Shown piece by piece: positions 42,969 to 52,121 of a stretch of 64,000 nt of DNA. Made by a program: the position numbers and the translations under genes. Every line of letters begins with the position of its first letter. Position 1 is the stretch's first letter. The stretch is from Burkholderia sp. Nafp2/4-1b (GTDB lineage: Bacteria > Pseudomonadota > Gammaproteobacteria > Burkholderiales > Burkholderiaceae). The notes beneath the pieces were generated by a model that was given only the letters and a program-made list of their open reading frames with translations, ran no database searches and was not told where the DNA came from. Where the stretch lies: the NCBI RefSeq assembly GCF_003635165.1, contig NZ_ML058597.1:310001-374000 (forward strand). Direction: 5' to 3'.

Positions 42969-43763
42969 TCAGCCGGCCTGCGTGAAGCGTCCCGGCGTGA
43001 TGCCGAACTGGCGTGCGAACGCGCGCGTCAGGTGGCTCTGGTCGGCAAAACCGGCTTCGGCCGCGGCATCCGCGATCGGCCGGCCGCTCGCGAGCAGTGC
43101 GCGAGCCAGCCGCGTGCGCGACTGCACCAGATACGCATGCGGCGTGATGCCCAACTCGCGCGCGAACCCGCGCAGCAACTGGAACCGGCTCACGCCGCTC
43201 AGGCTGGCGAGTTCCGCGAGCGAAACGGGCGTGGCGGGCGCCGCATCGAGCCGCTCGCGGGCCACGCGGATCGCCGGTGCGACACCGGCGGCCGGCAGCG
43301 TGCGATTCGCATGCCGCGCGAGCAGCCCGGCGACCAGCATCACGAGCGCCTCGTCGCGGGCGAGCGGCGGCGTGTGTCCCGCGACGATCCGCGCATGCAG
43401 CCGGCCGAAAGCGGCGGCAAGGCGGGCGTCGCGCACGGCCGGATGCGCGAGCTCGATACCGCCCAAGCCTTCTTCCGCCGCGACGCCCGCGACCAGCGCG
43501 GGCGCGAGGTACAGCATCCGCCAGCGCCGGCCCGTATCCGCGTCGATCGGCATGCCGTCATGCATTTCGCCCGGATTGACCATGATCGCGTCGCCGGCCA
43601 GCGCGTCGACCTGCCCGCGGCCGCTCCACGACCGGTGCGCGCCGCTGACGATCACGCCGACCCCGAATTCGTCGTGCGCATGCCGCGGAAATGCGCGATC
43701 GGACTCGAGGCTGATCGCCTCGATTCCTTCGTTGGTCCGTCGGTAATGGGTGACACGGTGCAT
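42969..43763 (-). CDS. AraC-family regulator with cupin N-terminus
   Basis: A 264-aa regulator. The N-terminal AraC-binding cupin carries FPRHAHDEFGVGVIVSGAHR and MVNPGEMHDGMP. The C-terminal AraC domain has SLAELASLSGVSRFQLLRGF and IADAAAEAGFADQSHLTRAF (about 170-255). GAGGAG precedes the ATG. It is transcribed in the same direction as the EamA transporter (gap about 200 bp), which it may control; regulators of this subtype often govern amino-acid exporters. It is divergent from the moaF-SDR pair. Confidence 0.9.
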   Translation of the reverse strand: MHRVTHYRRTNEGIEAISLESDRAFPRHAHDEFGVGVIVSGAHRSWSGRGQVDALAGDAIMVNPGEMHDGMPIDADTGRRWRMLYLAPALVAGVAAEEGLGGIELAHPAVRDARLAAAFGRLHARIVAGHTPPLARDEALVMLVAGLLARHANRTLPAAGVAPAIRVARERLDAAPATPVSLAELASLSGVSRFQLLRGFARELGITPHAYLVQSRTRLARALLASGRPIADAAAEAGFADQSHLTRAFARQFGITPGRFTQAG

Positions 43764-43933
43764 GGGCGCTCCTCGCGCCGGCAGCGGCGCGGATCACGTG
43801 CACTTTAGCGCGTTCCGGCGCCGCGCGCCCTTCATCCTTTTGGCCGATACCGCGCGGCGCGCGCAGCCGGCACCATGTGCACATGAGCAGCGTACATGGC
43901 CCGCCGGGCCTGAGGCTGCGCGGGAGACGGCAG

Positions 43934-44767
43934 GTGGAACGACAGGATCCGGTATTCATTCAGGTTGGCGCGCTCGCGGACGGTTTCGCGCCGGACGCGA
44001 ACATCCTCACGCCCGTGAACGCGCTCGTCGGGCGCTCGCTCACCCTCGGCGACGCATCGGGCGCGTGGCGCGTCTATACGTTCGACGCGGACGCGGTGCA
44101 ATGGCGCGACGCGGCGACCGACACGGGCGGCCGTGCGCCGTGCCGCGTCACGCGGCTGCGCGACGACCTGTATTTCGTCGACTACATCGATCCGAACGCG
44201 CGCGCGACGTCGGTGAGCCTCGTGATCGACGTAGGCAGCGGTGTATGGACATCCGTGATCGGCACGCTGCCGACCGAAGCCGACACGCATATCGACGCGT
44301 TCACGCGTGTCGCGCGCGGGCTGCCGCTGACCGGCGTCGATGCGGCGTTCCGCCACGGCACGCTCGGCGGCCATGCGCAGCCGGGCGCGCTGCACGGGCC
44401 CACGCGCGAACTGATCGGCAAGCGGACGATGTACCGCTACAGCCCGACCGAGTGCTACGAGCACATCTACCTGAACGAGAACTTCTATGCATGGCAGTGC
44501 CTGCAGGGTGTCGAGGGCGGGCTCGCCGATGTGGACCGCTGCCATTACTTCAGGATCGCCGAGCAACTGTATCTGTTCGTATGGCGCGAGAAGGTGGTGC
44601 CGACGCTCGGCGTCGTGCTGATCGACCTCGCGCAGTGCAAGACGGACGGCAAGATCTTCGGTTATCAGGGCGGCGATTTCGGCTCGCTGTCGAACTTCCC
44701 GGTCGGCGCGCATGCGCAGGTGCTGAACGAAACCGTGCATCCGCTCGACGGCGAGGCGCCGCGATGA
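43934..44767 (+). CDS. moaF: MoaF-like protein
   Basis: A 277-aa protein matching MoaF (originally linked to molybdenum-cofactor/monoamine genes in Klebsiella). Two related halves are visible: PVFIQVGALADGFAPDANIL and RSLTLGDASGAWRVYTFDAD in the first, YSPTECYEHIYLNENFYAWQ and LADVDRCHYFRIAEQLYLFVW in the second, both with lipocalin-like beta-barrel character. The GTG at 43,934 follows GGGAG and gives the usual MoaF N-terminus; in-frame ATGs 17-19 codons earlier are possible. It overlaps the SDR gene by 4 bp. Its biochemical activity is not established to my knowledge. Confidence 0.85.
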   Translation: MERQDPVFIQVGALADGFAPDANILTPVNALVGRSLTLGDASGAWRVYTFDADAVQWRDAATDTGGRAPCRVTRLRDDLYFVDYIDPNARATSVSLVIDVGSGVWTSVIGTLPTEADTHIDAFTRVARGLPLTGVDAAFRHGTLGGHAQPGALHGPTRELIGKRTMYRYSPTECYEHIYLNENFYAWQCLQGVEGGLADVDRCHYFRIAEQLYLFVWREKVVPTLGVVLIDLAQCKTDGKIFGYQGGDFGSLSNFPVGAHAQVLNETVHPLDGEAPR

Positions 44768-45573
44768 ACGCCGTGCTCGGCAGCGGCAGGCTGCGCGCGG
44801 ATTTCAGCGGTCGCGTCGTGCTGGTCACGGGCGCCGCGCAGGGAATCGGTGCGGCGATCGCGCGCCGTTTCGCGGAATCCGACGCGTTCGTCGCGCTCGC
44901 CGATCTCAACGGCGATGCGGCTGCCGCGCAGGCGGACGCGCTCGCCAGCGCGTGCGGCAATGCGCGTGCGTATCGCGTCGACGCCGCGAGCCGCGACGAA
45001 CTCGTTGCGCTCGTCGCGGCGGTCGAGCGCGACGGTGGCAGGCTCGATGTCGTCGTTCACAACGCCGCGTATTTCCCGTTGGTCCCGTTTGCGCAGATCG
45101 ATGAGCCGACGCTCGAACGCACGCTGTCGGTCAACCTGTCGGCGCTGTTCTGGCTCGCGCAGGCAGCGCTGCCGGCATTCGAGCGCGCGGGCACCGGGCG
45201 GCTGCTCGTCACGTCGTCGGTGACCGGGCCGCGCGTCGTCTATCCGGGGCTCGCGCACTACGCGGCGTCGAAGGCCGGCGTGAACGGCTTCATCCGCGCG
45301 GCCGCGCTCGAACTCGCGCGCCGCAACGTGACGGTCAACGGCGTGGAGCCGGGGATGATTCGTACGCCGGCGGCAAGCAATCTCGGCGATGCGTCGGTGG
45401 CCGCGCTGATCGCGCGCGACATTCCGCTCGCGCGAATGGGCGAGCCGGAGGACATCGCGAACGCGATGCTGTTTCTCGCATCGGCCGATGCGGCGTACAT
45501 CACCGGGCAGACGATCGTCGTCGATGGCGGCGCGACGCTGCCGGAGAGCGGGGCCGTGCTGGGCGGCGGGTGA
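44764..45573 (+). CDS. Short-chain dehydrogenase/reductase coupled to moaF
   Basis: A 269-aa classical SDR. The cofactor motif is TGAAQGIG (about 23-30), NAAYF follows, the catalytic Ser is in VTSSVTGPR and the catalytic Tyr-x-x-x-Lys in HYAASKAG. Asp at the end of the second strand (ALADLNGD) favours NAD. The end VDGGATLPE is standard. The moaF-SDR overlap suggests one function for the pair; the substrate is unknown. A hexanucleotide repeat lies just downstream. Confidence 0.9.
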   Translation: MNAVLGSGRLRADFSGRVVLVTGAAQGIGAAIARRFAESDAFVALADLNGDAAAAQADALASACGNARAYRVDAASRDELVALVAAVERDGGRLDVVVHNAAYFPLVPFAQIDEPTLERTLSVNLSALFWLAQAALPAFERAGTGRLLVTSSVTGPRVVYPGLAHYAASKAGVNGFIRAAALELARRNVTVNGVEPGMIRTPAASNLGDASVAALIARDIPLARMGEPEDIANAMLFLASADAAYITGQTIVVDGGATLPESGAVLGGG

Positions 45574-45601
45574 CTGGCGCGCGATGATGGTGCAGGCGAA
45601 G

Positions 45602-45655
45602 GAAGGCGAAGGCGAAGGCGAAGGCCAACGCCAACGCCAACGCCAACGCCAACGC
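45602..45655. repeat. Compound hexanucleotide repeat
   Basis: Four perfect GAAGGC units (45,602-45,625) pass directly into five perfect CAACGC units (45,626-45,655), between two convergent genes. Perfect short units are prone to slippage and could serve as a variable-number marker. Confidence 0.9.
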
Positions 45656-45713
45656 GCGGTTCGCCGGGCGTGCCGGCCGGTGCGTCGGCAGTCGGCCCCG
45701 CGCGGCGGCGCCC

Positions 45714-46391
45714 CTACAGCCAGCCGTTTTGAATGAACTCGACGATCGAGTAGCGGCGCGGTTCGAGCTCGTGCTGCCGGACGGCGTCGACGATGCGCGA
45801 CACACCGTCCGCGTAGGGCGACGCGCCGTACACGCGCGATTCGAACTGCAGGCTGCAGGCGCCGTCCTCGATGACGATCCGGTGGAATGCATGGCGGCCG
45901 AGCTGATCGTCGGGAATCTGCAGCGTGTCGCGCTGCTCGGCGGCGTCGCGCACGGAACGGATATCGTGTGCGGGAACGCCGAGCGAGCGGCCGATGCCGA
46001 CCGCGGTGCCGGGCACCGACGTCTTGCTGGCCTGATGCGACTCCGTCACGCTGATGCGACAGTCGCGAAACAGATGGCCGCTGGTTTCCAGCATGCTCAT
46101 GAATTTGAGCATCAGGATGTTGGTGTTCGGGCAGAGCACGACCGGGAAGTCGTGCGCGCCGGTTTCGATATCGGAGCCGGTGGACAGCTCGACGAGCGGC
46201 GAGTGCGTGGCGCGGCAGAATTCGATCGCGGCGGGCAGCTCGCGGCCGGATCCGGCGTGCACGACGATCGAACGGGCATCGATGCGTGCGCGGTCCGACC
46301 ACGCCATCACGCGACAGGTTGCCGGATCGAGCCGGTGAGAGCCGAGCAGTTCGGTTGCGAGCTTGCCGGTGCCTACGACGAGTACTTGCAT
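45714..46391 (-). CDS. DapB-like dihydrodipicolinate reductase family oxidoreductase
   Basis: A 225-aa protein with an N-terminal Rossmann start VLVVGTGKLATELLGS (residues 3-18) and LVELSTGSDIETG, CPNTNILMLKFM resembling the DapB GTTG and SPN(M/T)S regions. The DapB active-site region (E-x-HH...K-D-x-P-S-G-T-A) reads ESHQASKTSVPGTA, keeping Lys, Gly, Thr and Ala but losing the catalytic His pair. It is shorter than DapB (about 265 aa). It probably reduces or cleaves something other than dihydrodipicolinate. Divergent from the SDR at 46,722. Confidence 0.75.
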   Translation of the reverse strand: MQVLVVGTGKLATELLGSHRLDPATCRVMAWSDRARIDARSIVVHAGSGRELPAAIEFCRATHSPLVELSTGSDIETGAHDFPVVLCPNTNILMLKFMSMLETSGHLFRDCRISVTESHQASKTSVPGTAVGIGRSLGVPAHDIRSVRDAAEQRDTLQIPDDQLGRHAFHRIVIEDGACSLQFESRVYGASPYADGVSRIVDAVRQHELEPRRYSIVEFIQNGWL

Positions 46392-46721
46392 GGGATGGAT
46401 GGGGTGAGGTTCGAGTTTCGATTTGCAACCGGCGCAGCGCGTTCGAAAGACTGGCGACATCGCGGTGCCCGTTGTGCCGCGCAGCGTAGCGGCCTCGGCA
46501 TTATGCCCGCGCGGACGCCCGAGTGCGGGCGCGCATCGGTTTCGCTCACACGTCGGTGCATCGACTTGGCGGATTCGTCGGCGCCCGCTCGTTCGCCGTG
46601 GTTCGCACGCAAGCGTGAACGGCGCTACGCTGTTGAAACGTCGAACGAGTCTGTCCGTGTCGCGGCCGCACGGCTCCGAACCGCGTATCATCCAACCCCC
46701 TCGACCCTGGAGAGCACATCG
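46392..46721. other. Divergent intergenic region
   Basis: 330 bp between the DapB-like and SDR genes, ordinary base composition. I see no clear operator, promoter or small gene beyond the GGAG before the SDR. Confidence 0.4.
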
Positions 46722-47435
46722 ATGGAACATGACCTGGAAGGCAAGGCAATCGCGATTACCGGCGGATTCGGCCATCTCGGCGTCGCCACCGCGGCCTGGC
46801 TCGGTCAGCGCGGCGCGCGCGTCGCGCTGATCGGCCGCGGCGCCGCGCCCGACGCGCAGTCCTTGGCCGGCGTGCCGGCCGATGCGCTGTGCATCGGCGG
46901 CATCGACCTCGTCGATCCGCAGGCGGCCGCGCACGCGCTCGACACCGTGAATCGCGAATTCGGCCGCGTCGACGCGCTGCTGAACATCGCGGGCGCGTTC
47001 GTGTGGCAGACCATCGCCGACGGCGATGCGGCCACGTGGGACCGCATGTACGAGCTCAACGTGAAGACGGCGCTGAACGCGTCGAAGGCCGCGCTGCCGT
47101 ACCTGGTGGCAAGCCAGGCCGGCCGCATCGTCAATATCGGCGCGGGCGCGGCGTTCAAGGCCGGCGCGGGGATGGGCGCGTATGCAGCCGCGAAGGCGGG
47201 CGTCGCGCGGCTCACCGAAGCGCTGGCGGCGGAACTGCTCGATCGCGGCGTGACCGTGAATGCGCTGCTGCCGAGCATCATCGACACGCCGCCGAACCGC
47301 AAGGACATGCCCGACGCCGATTTTTCGCGCTGGGTGCGGCCCGAGCAGCTCGCGGCCACGATTGGATTCCTGCTGTCGGCCGACGCGCAGGCGATTACCG
47401 GCGCGTCGATTCCGGTGAGCGGTCGGGTGGTGTAG
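46722..47435 (+). CDS. Short-chain dehydrogenase/reductase
   Basis: A 237-aa SDR. The cofactor motif is TGGFGHLG (residues 14-21), NIAGAF (about 86-91), a Gly-Ala run in place of the usual Ser segment (NIGAGAAFKAG) and YAAAKAG for the Tyr/Lys pair. The catalytic Ser position appears to be Gly or Ala, which would weaken classical SDR chemistry. Divergent from the DapB-like gene and followed by a convergent RidA gene. Confidence 0.88.
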   Translation: MEHDLEGKAIAITGGFGHLGVATAAWLGQRGARVALIGRGAAPDAQSLAGVPADALCIGGIDLVDPQAAAHALDTVNREFGRVDALLNIAGAFVWQTIADGDAATWDRMYELNVKTALNASKAALPYLVASQAGRIVNIGAGAAFKAGAGMGAYAAAKAGVARLTEALAAELLDRGVTVNALLPSIIDTPPNRKDMPDADFSRWVRPEQLAATIGFLLSADAQAITGASIPVSGRVV

Positions 47436-47468
47436 CGAGGGAGCGGACTACCTGACGCGACTACGACA

Positions 47469-47879
47469 TCAGGGCGTGCGAAATCTCACCCGCGGAATCT
47501 CCGCGACCGCCGCGATTTCGATCAGCAGATCGGGGTGGTAGAGCCGCTCGACCTGGACGGTCGTCGTCACGGGATAGGGCTCGGCGAAGAACGCCTTGCG
47601 AATGTCGCCGGCCTGCATGAACGCGTCGATGTCGGTTGCGTAGTGAACCAGCGAGATCACGTCCTGCATCTGTCCGCCCAGCGCGGCAAGCACGTCGCGA
47701 ATGTTGACGAGCGTCTGCCGGACTTGCGCCCGCATGTCGCCGGCACCGACGACATGTCCGTCCCGGTCGAGCGCGACTTGCCCCTTCAGATGCACGATGC
47801 GGCCATCGCCCTGGATCACGGCCATCGAGAACGCGCCGAACGGCGCCCAGACTTCCGGCGGATTCACTGCTTCGGGCAT
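47469..47879 (-). CDS. RidA/YjgF/YER057c-family protein
   Basis: A 136-aa trimeric-type RidA-family protein, which hydrolyses reactive enamines/imines or related intermediates. Visible are HLKGQVALDRDGHVVGAGD, RQTLVNIRDVLAALG and the C-terminal VERLYHPDLLIEIAAVAEIP. The Arg that anchors substrate carboxylates in true RidA (usually in C-x-(V/I)R near residue 105) is not evident, so it may be a divergent subgroup. Start at 47,879; the upstream extension is unlikely. Confidence 0.88.
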   Translation of the reverse strand: MPEAVNPPEVWAPFGAFSMAVIQGDGRIVHLKGQVALDRDGHVVGAGDMRAQVRQTLVNIRDVLAALGGQMQDVISLVHYATDIDAFMQAGDIRKAFFAEPYPVTTTVQVERLYHPDLLIEIAAVAEIPRVRFRTP

Positions 47880-48001
47880 GACGCGACTCCTGTTCGTCGA
47901 CGGCGGATGGGCGGATGGACGGATGCCCGGACGCACGGTGCCGTGGCGGTGCATGGCTGCATGCCGCCGACCATCACTTTATACTGGCCGTTCAACCTCA
48001 T

Positions 48002-48220
48002 ATGACCGAAGCCGTGACCAAGCCTGCCCCTGCGGATTCTGCGGATACGCTGCCCGACGATCCGCGTCCGACCCCACCCGTCCAACCCGAACTGGAAGAC
48101 TGCTGCAACAGCGGCTGCTCACCGTGCGTATTCGATCTGTACGACGAAGCGCTGGCGCGCTATCGCATCGAACTGGCCGAATGGGAGGCACGCCACGCGC
48201 AACAGAAGCAGCACTCGTGA
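48002..48220 (+). CDS. Oxidoreductase-like domain protein, Cys-rich
   Basis: A 72-aa protein with the OXLD-type signature PELEDCCNSGCSPCVFDLYD (four Cys, residues 29-48) and a C-terminal helix ALARYRIELAEWEARHAQQ. The Cys cluster may bind metal or form disulfides. The N-terminus is Pro/Asp-rich. In bacteria this short protein has no proven function. It is divergent from RidA. Confidence 0.85.
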   Translation: MTEAVTKPAPADSADTLPDDPRPTPPVQPELEDCCNSGCSPCVFDLYDEALARYRIELAEWEARHAQQKQHS

Positions 48221-48300
48221 CGTGATCCCGTTACCGCCCGGCGGTGGAGCAGGCACCGTTTCAGTTTCACTGCCGCCAACGTGTTCCGAACCAAGTTGCG

Positions 48301-49794
48301 TCACGCACCGGCCCGCACCCGTCGATGCATCGGCCCCAACGCGGCCGACAACGCGACGCACACGAGCAGCACGGCCGTCAGCGCCCACATCGTTGCTCTG
48401 AACCCCTGCACGTAGTCGAGCGCACCGGGCTGCGCACCGAGCCGCGCGAAGAACAATCCGCCGAGCGTTGCCGCGCCGACGGCGGCACCGATCTGCAGCA
48501 TCGCGGTGACCATGCCGGACGCGACTCCGGCGCGCGACGCGTCGACTTCCGCGAGCACGATCCGCACGACCGACGGCAGCACGAGCCCTTGGCCGATGCC
48601 GATCGCCGCGATACCCGCATAGAAGCCGGGGCCGGGCGCGTGGTCGCCGGCCAGCGCGGCGGCGGTCGCGACGCCGGCTGCGAGCATCGCGAAGCCGAGC
48701 GTGAGCACGCGATGGCCGCCGAACCGTTCGACGAGGCGCGGCATCAGCAGCGGGCTCGCGAGGAAGCCGATGCCGAGCGGCAGGATCGCCAGCCCCGACG
48801 CGAGCGGCGACCAGTTCAGGCAGCCCTGCAGATAGATCCCGTAGCTCAGGAAGAACGCGCTCAGCATGTAGAACAGGAACGCGAGCGTGAGCCCGAGCGC
48901 GACGATCGGGTTGCGCAGCAGGCGCACGTCGAGCAGCGGATCGCGACCGCCGGCGAGCCGGCGCGCTTCGACCGCCAGCAGCGCGCCGAGCATCGGCAGC
49001 GCGCCGACGACACACGCAACCATCCACAGCGGCCAGCCGGCCTCGCGTCCGTGCGTGAGCGGATAGACGAGCATCAGCAGGAACAGCGACAGCAGCACGG
49101 TGCCGGGCACGTCGATGCGCTGGCCGCGCGGCGGCCGGCTTTCCGGGATGAAGCGCCAGCTGCCGAGCAGCGCGAGGACGCCGATCGGCACATTGACGAG
49201 GAAGATCGCGCGCCAGCCGAGCCCGAACGGATGCAGGCTGATCAGCGCGCCGCCGCCGAGCTGGCCGATCACGGCCGCGAGGCCGAACACGAACCCGTAG
49301 AAGCCCATCACGCGAACCTGCTCCTGCGGGCTGAACACGCTGCGGATCGTCGCGAGCACCTGCGGCGCGAGGATCGCGGCGAACAGGCCCTGCAGCACGC
49401 GCCCGCCGACCAGCACCGCGCCGCTGCCGGCGAGCCCGCACAGCGCCGATGCGATGACGAAGCCGGCCATCCCGATCATGAACATCCGCTTGCGCCCGTA
49501 CAGGTCGCCGAGCCGGCCGCCGGTGATCTGCACGACGGCGTTCGCGCACGCGTAGGCCGACACGACGAGTTCGAGCTCGGCCGGCCGCGCGCCGATGCCG
49601 TCGCGGATGGCCGGCAGGGCGAGATTCACGATGAAGTAGTCGAGCGGCGGCAGAATGGCGCCGACCAGCAGGACCACGAGCGCCCAGCCGTGATGGCTGC
49701 GCGGCGGGCCGCGGCGGCCGCGCCGGCTGGCGCGCAACGGGCGAGGGTGTTGTCGGTCATGAGCGGAGTCCGGAAGAATGAGGGCCGTAAGCAT
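48301..49794 (-). CDS. DHA2-type (EmrB/QacA) MFS efflux pump
   Basis: A 497-aa proton antiporter with about 14 membrane helices. The cytoplasmic motif A GGRLGDLYGRKRMFMIGM (about 92-109) and the helix-1 motif LDYFIVNLALPAIRDGIG are typical; motif C occurs as GFVFGLAAVIGQLGGGAL. The start at 49,794 is the first reasonable Met; the first 35 residues are Arg/His-rich and the real start could be later. Divergent from the LysR gene at 49,926, its likely regulator. Confidence 0.92.
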   Translation of the reverse strand: MLTALILPDSAHDRQHPRPLRASRRGRRGPPRSHHGWALVVLLVGAILPPLDYFIVNLALPAIRDGIGARPAELELVVSAYACANAVVQITGGRLGDLYGRKRMFMIGMAGFVIASALCGLAGSGAVLVGGRVLQGLFAAILAPQVLATIRSVFSPQEQVRVMGFYGFVFGLAAVIGQLGGGALISLHPFGLGWRAIFLVNVPIGVLALLGSWRFIPESRPPRGQRIDVPGTVLLSLFLLMLVYPLTHGREAGWPLWMVACVVGALPMLGALLAVEARRLAGGRDPLLDVRLLRNPIVALGLTLAFLFYMLSAFFLSYGIYLQGCLNWSPLASGLAILPLGIGFLASPLLMPRLVERFGGHRVLTLGFAMLAAGVATAAALAGDHAPGPGFYAGIAAIGIGQGLVLPSVVRIVLAEVDASRAGVASGMVTAMLQIGAAVGAATLGGLFFARLGAQPGALDYVQGFRATMWALTAVLLVCVALSAALGPMHRRVRAGA

Positions 49795-49925
49795 GCCGAA
49801 TCCCGTATTGCGTCGAAACGGGTTCAGGCTGGCCGTTGAACCGATATTCTGCAAACCGCCGATGAATCGGAAAAGCGGGAATAGGTGGTAGCATCCATCG
49901 GGTTATTCGATGGATGGAGAAGGCG

Positions 49926-50798
49926 ATGCGCGGTTTCGACCTGGATCAATTACGCACATTTGCGGCGGTGGCGGATGCGGGCAGCCTCACGGCGGCCGCG
50001 CCGCTGCTGCATCTGTCACAGTCGACGGTCAGCGAGCAGGTGCGCAAGCTCGAATCGCGCGCCGGCGTGCCGCTGTTCGTGCGCAGCAAGCGCGGCGTCG
50101 AGCCGACGCCGGCCGGCGCGCGCCTGCTGCAGCATGCACGGCGCATCGTCGCGCTGAACGAGGCCGCGTTCGACGAACTGCGCGGCCAGGCGATCAAGGG
50201 CGAGCTGCGCGTCGCGATCACCGACTACTACCGGACGCATGAAGTCGCGGGCCTGCTCGCGCGGCTGCGGGAGTGCTACCCGCAACTGAGCCTGCACGTG
50301 AGCGCGATGAAGAGCGCGGAGATCGAGGCCGCCCATGCGCGCGGGCAGATCGATCTCGGTGTCGTGATGAACCTGTCGAGCGGCCCGTTCCGGCCCGCGT
50401 CGGCCGATACGCGCTGGGTGCTGCGGCGCGAACCGCTGTCGTGGGTCGCGTCGCCCGCACTCGCCGAGCAGCTGCCCGCGCCGTTGCCGCTCGTGCTGCT
50501 GCCGGACGACTGCATGATGCATCAGATCGCGGTGCGCTCGCTCGACGAGCAGCACGCGCCGTACGTGCTGGTGCATAGCGCGTCGGGCGTCGCCGGGCTG
50601 CAGTCGATGCTCGCGGCGGGGCTCGGCGTCGGCTGCCTGTGCGCGTCGGCGATCGGCGACGGCCTCGTGCGGCTCGGCGCGAAATACCGGCTGCCGGCGC
50701 TGCCGGACGCGGTGTTCTCGCTGACGCCGCCGACGCCGGGCGAACGCGAGACGGTCACGCAGGCGCGCGAGGTGCTGTCGCGGCAGTTGCTGATGTGA
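49926..50798 (+). CDS. LysR-family regulator of the divergent MFS pump
   Basis: A 290-aa LysR-type regulator. The winged helix-turn-helix is at residues 4-60 (FDLDQLRTFAAVADAGSLTA, LHLSQSTVSEQVRKLE). The effector-binding domain begins near residue 87 (GELRVAITDYYRTHEVAGLL). The ATG at 49,926 is preceded by GGAGAAGG, better than the in-frame ATG 12 bp upstream. Position suggests it controls the efflux pump. Confidence 0.9.
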   Translation: MRGFDLDQLRTFAAVADAGSLTAAAPLLHLSQSTVSEQVRKLESRAGVPLFVRSKRGVEPTPAGARLLQHARRIVALNEAAFDELRGQAIKGELRVAITDYYRTHEVAGLLARLRECYPQLSLHVSAMKSAEIEAAHARGQIDLGVVMNLSSGPFRPASADTRWVLRREPLSWVASPALAEQLPAPLPLVLLPDDCMMHQIAVRSLDEQHAPYVLVHSASGVAGLQSMLAAGLGVGCLCASAIGDGLVRLGAKYRLPALPDAVFSLTPPTPGERETVTQAREVLSRQLLM

Positions 50799-50851
50799 AG
50801 TCGTGCCGCGCGATCGGCACGTTTCCGGGGAACCGGCAAGGGACGATACGC

Positions 50852-51172
50852 ATGAACGACGAACTGAAAGGCCAGATGGCCGCGCGGCTTCAGCATGCGC
50901 TCGAGCGGGTGGTCGACGAGCGCTCGCTGATCCATTTCCTGCGCGTGCTTGGCCACGACTGGCACAAGGAGCGCCAGCTCGAGGCCGACGTGCCGTCGGC
51001 GCCGTACGCAGCGGCCGCGCTCGGCTGGGAAAACCGCTCGATCGGCGAGTACCTGGAGGCGATGGTCGACTGGGCCGAAGCGTCCGAGGAAGGGTTGCGC
51101 TGCTACGACCTGCCCGACAACCCATGGCGGCGCATCGCCGACATCCTGTTCGCCGGCAAGATCTACGAATAA
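50852..51172 (+). CDS. Conserved hypothetical protein (DUF7660-like)
   Basis: A 106-aa soluble acidic protein. The core pattern ALERVVDERSLIHFLRVLG then AALGWENRSIGEYLEAMVDW and DNPWRRIADILFAGKIYE resembles a domain family of unknown function often found near immunity proteins. AAGGGA lies upstream of the ATG. It follows the LysR gene by 53 bp but probably has no link to it. Confidence 0.75.
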   Translation: MNDELKGQMAARLQHALERVVDERSLIHFLRVLGHDWHKERQLEADVPSAPYAAAALGWENRSIGEYLEAMVDWAEASEEGLRCYDLPDNPWRRIADILFAGKIYE

Positions 51173-51221
51173 CGAATACCGCGCGCCGCGGCGATCCGCG
51201 TGCGCGGTCGGCGCGAACGGC

Positions 51222-52121
51222 CTAGTCGGGCGTGCCTTCCGCATACGCGCGCAGCCCGTTCGCCAGCGCATCGAACACGGCCCGGCAACGCGGGCTCGTG
51301 CGCAGATCCTCGTGCATGACCACCCAGGTTTCGAGTTTCATCGCGGGGGCGTCCGGCAGCACGCGCACGAGCCGCGCATCGCGTTGCGCGAGCCGGTTCT
51401 GGCAGAAGCCGATCCCGTAGCCCGCGCGAATCATCGCGAGATGCGCGAGATTGCTGTCGGTGCGCAGCGCGAACGCGTCGCGCCTCCAGAACGGCATCCC
51501 GCGCCCGGCTGAACGAATGAACGGCGTCACCGTATCGAAGCCGATCAGCGCGTGATGCGCGAGTTCGTCCATCGTCGACGGCGTGCCGTTGTGCGCCAGG
51601 TAATCGTCGCGCGCATGCAGCCCGACGTCGATCTCGCCGACGCGCCGCGCGACGAGCGCTTCCTGCACGGGCGGCGCCATCCGCACCGCGATGTCGGCCT
51701 CGCGGTTCAGCACGTCCTGGATGCGGTCGGTCGCCACCAGCTCGATCACGAGCCCCGGATGGTCGCGCCGCAACTGCGCGAGCATCGGTGGCAGCACCTC
51801 GACTGCGATCACGTCGCTGGCCGAGATCCGCACGGTGCCGCGCACGCCGGCGCCGTGGCTTGCGGCGGCCCGCTCGAACGCGGCCGCCGCGCTGCGCAGC
51901 GCCTCCGCATGGCCGCGCAGCGCGAGGGCCGCCTCGGTCGGCAGCAACCCCGACGGCGAACGCGTAAACAGCGTCTGGCCGAACGCGGCTTCGAGCGCCG
52001 CGACGTGGCGGCCGGCCGTCGGCTGCGTGATGCCGAGCGCGCGTGCCGCGCCCGACAGCGAGCCTTCCGTCAGCACGGCGAGGAAGGTGCGGTAGCGTTC
52101 CCAGTTCAGATCGATGGCCAT
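51222..52121 (-). CDS. LysR-family regulator
   Basis: A 299-aa LysR regulator with the helix-turn-helix at residues 6-62 (NWERYRTFLAVLTEGSLSGA, LGITQPTAGRHVAALE) and a substrate-binding domain from about 92 (GTVRISASDVIAVEVLPPML). There is no ribosome-binding site before its ATG; a palindrome covers the start codon instead. Divergent from the NAD(P)-binding epimerase-like gene, its probable target. Confidence 0.92.
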   Translation of the reverse strand: MAIDLNWERYRTFLAVLTEGSLSGAARALGITQPTAGRHVAALEAAFGQTLFTRSPSGLLPTEAALALRGHAEALRSAAAAFERAAASHGAGVRGTVRISASDVIAVEVLPPMLAQLRRDHPGLVIELVATDRIQDVLNREADIAVRMAPPVQEALVARRVGEIDVGLHARDDYLAHNGTPSTMDELAHHALIGFDTVTPFIRSAGRGMPFWRRDAFALRTDSNLAHLAMIRAGYGIGFCQNRLAQRDARLVRVLPDAPAMKLETWVVMHEDLRTSPRCRAVFDALANGLRAYAEGTPD

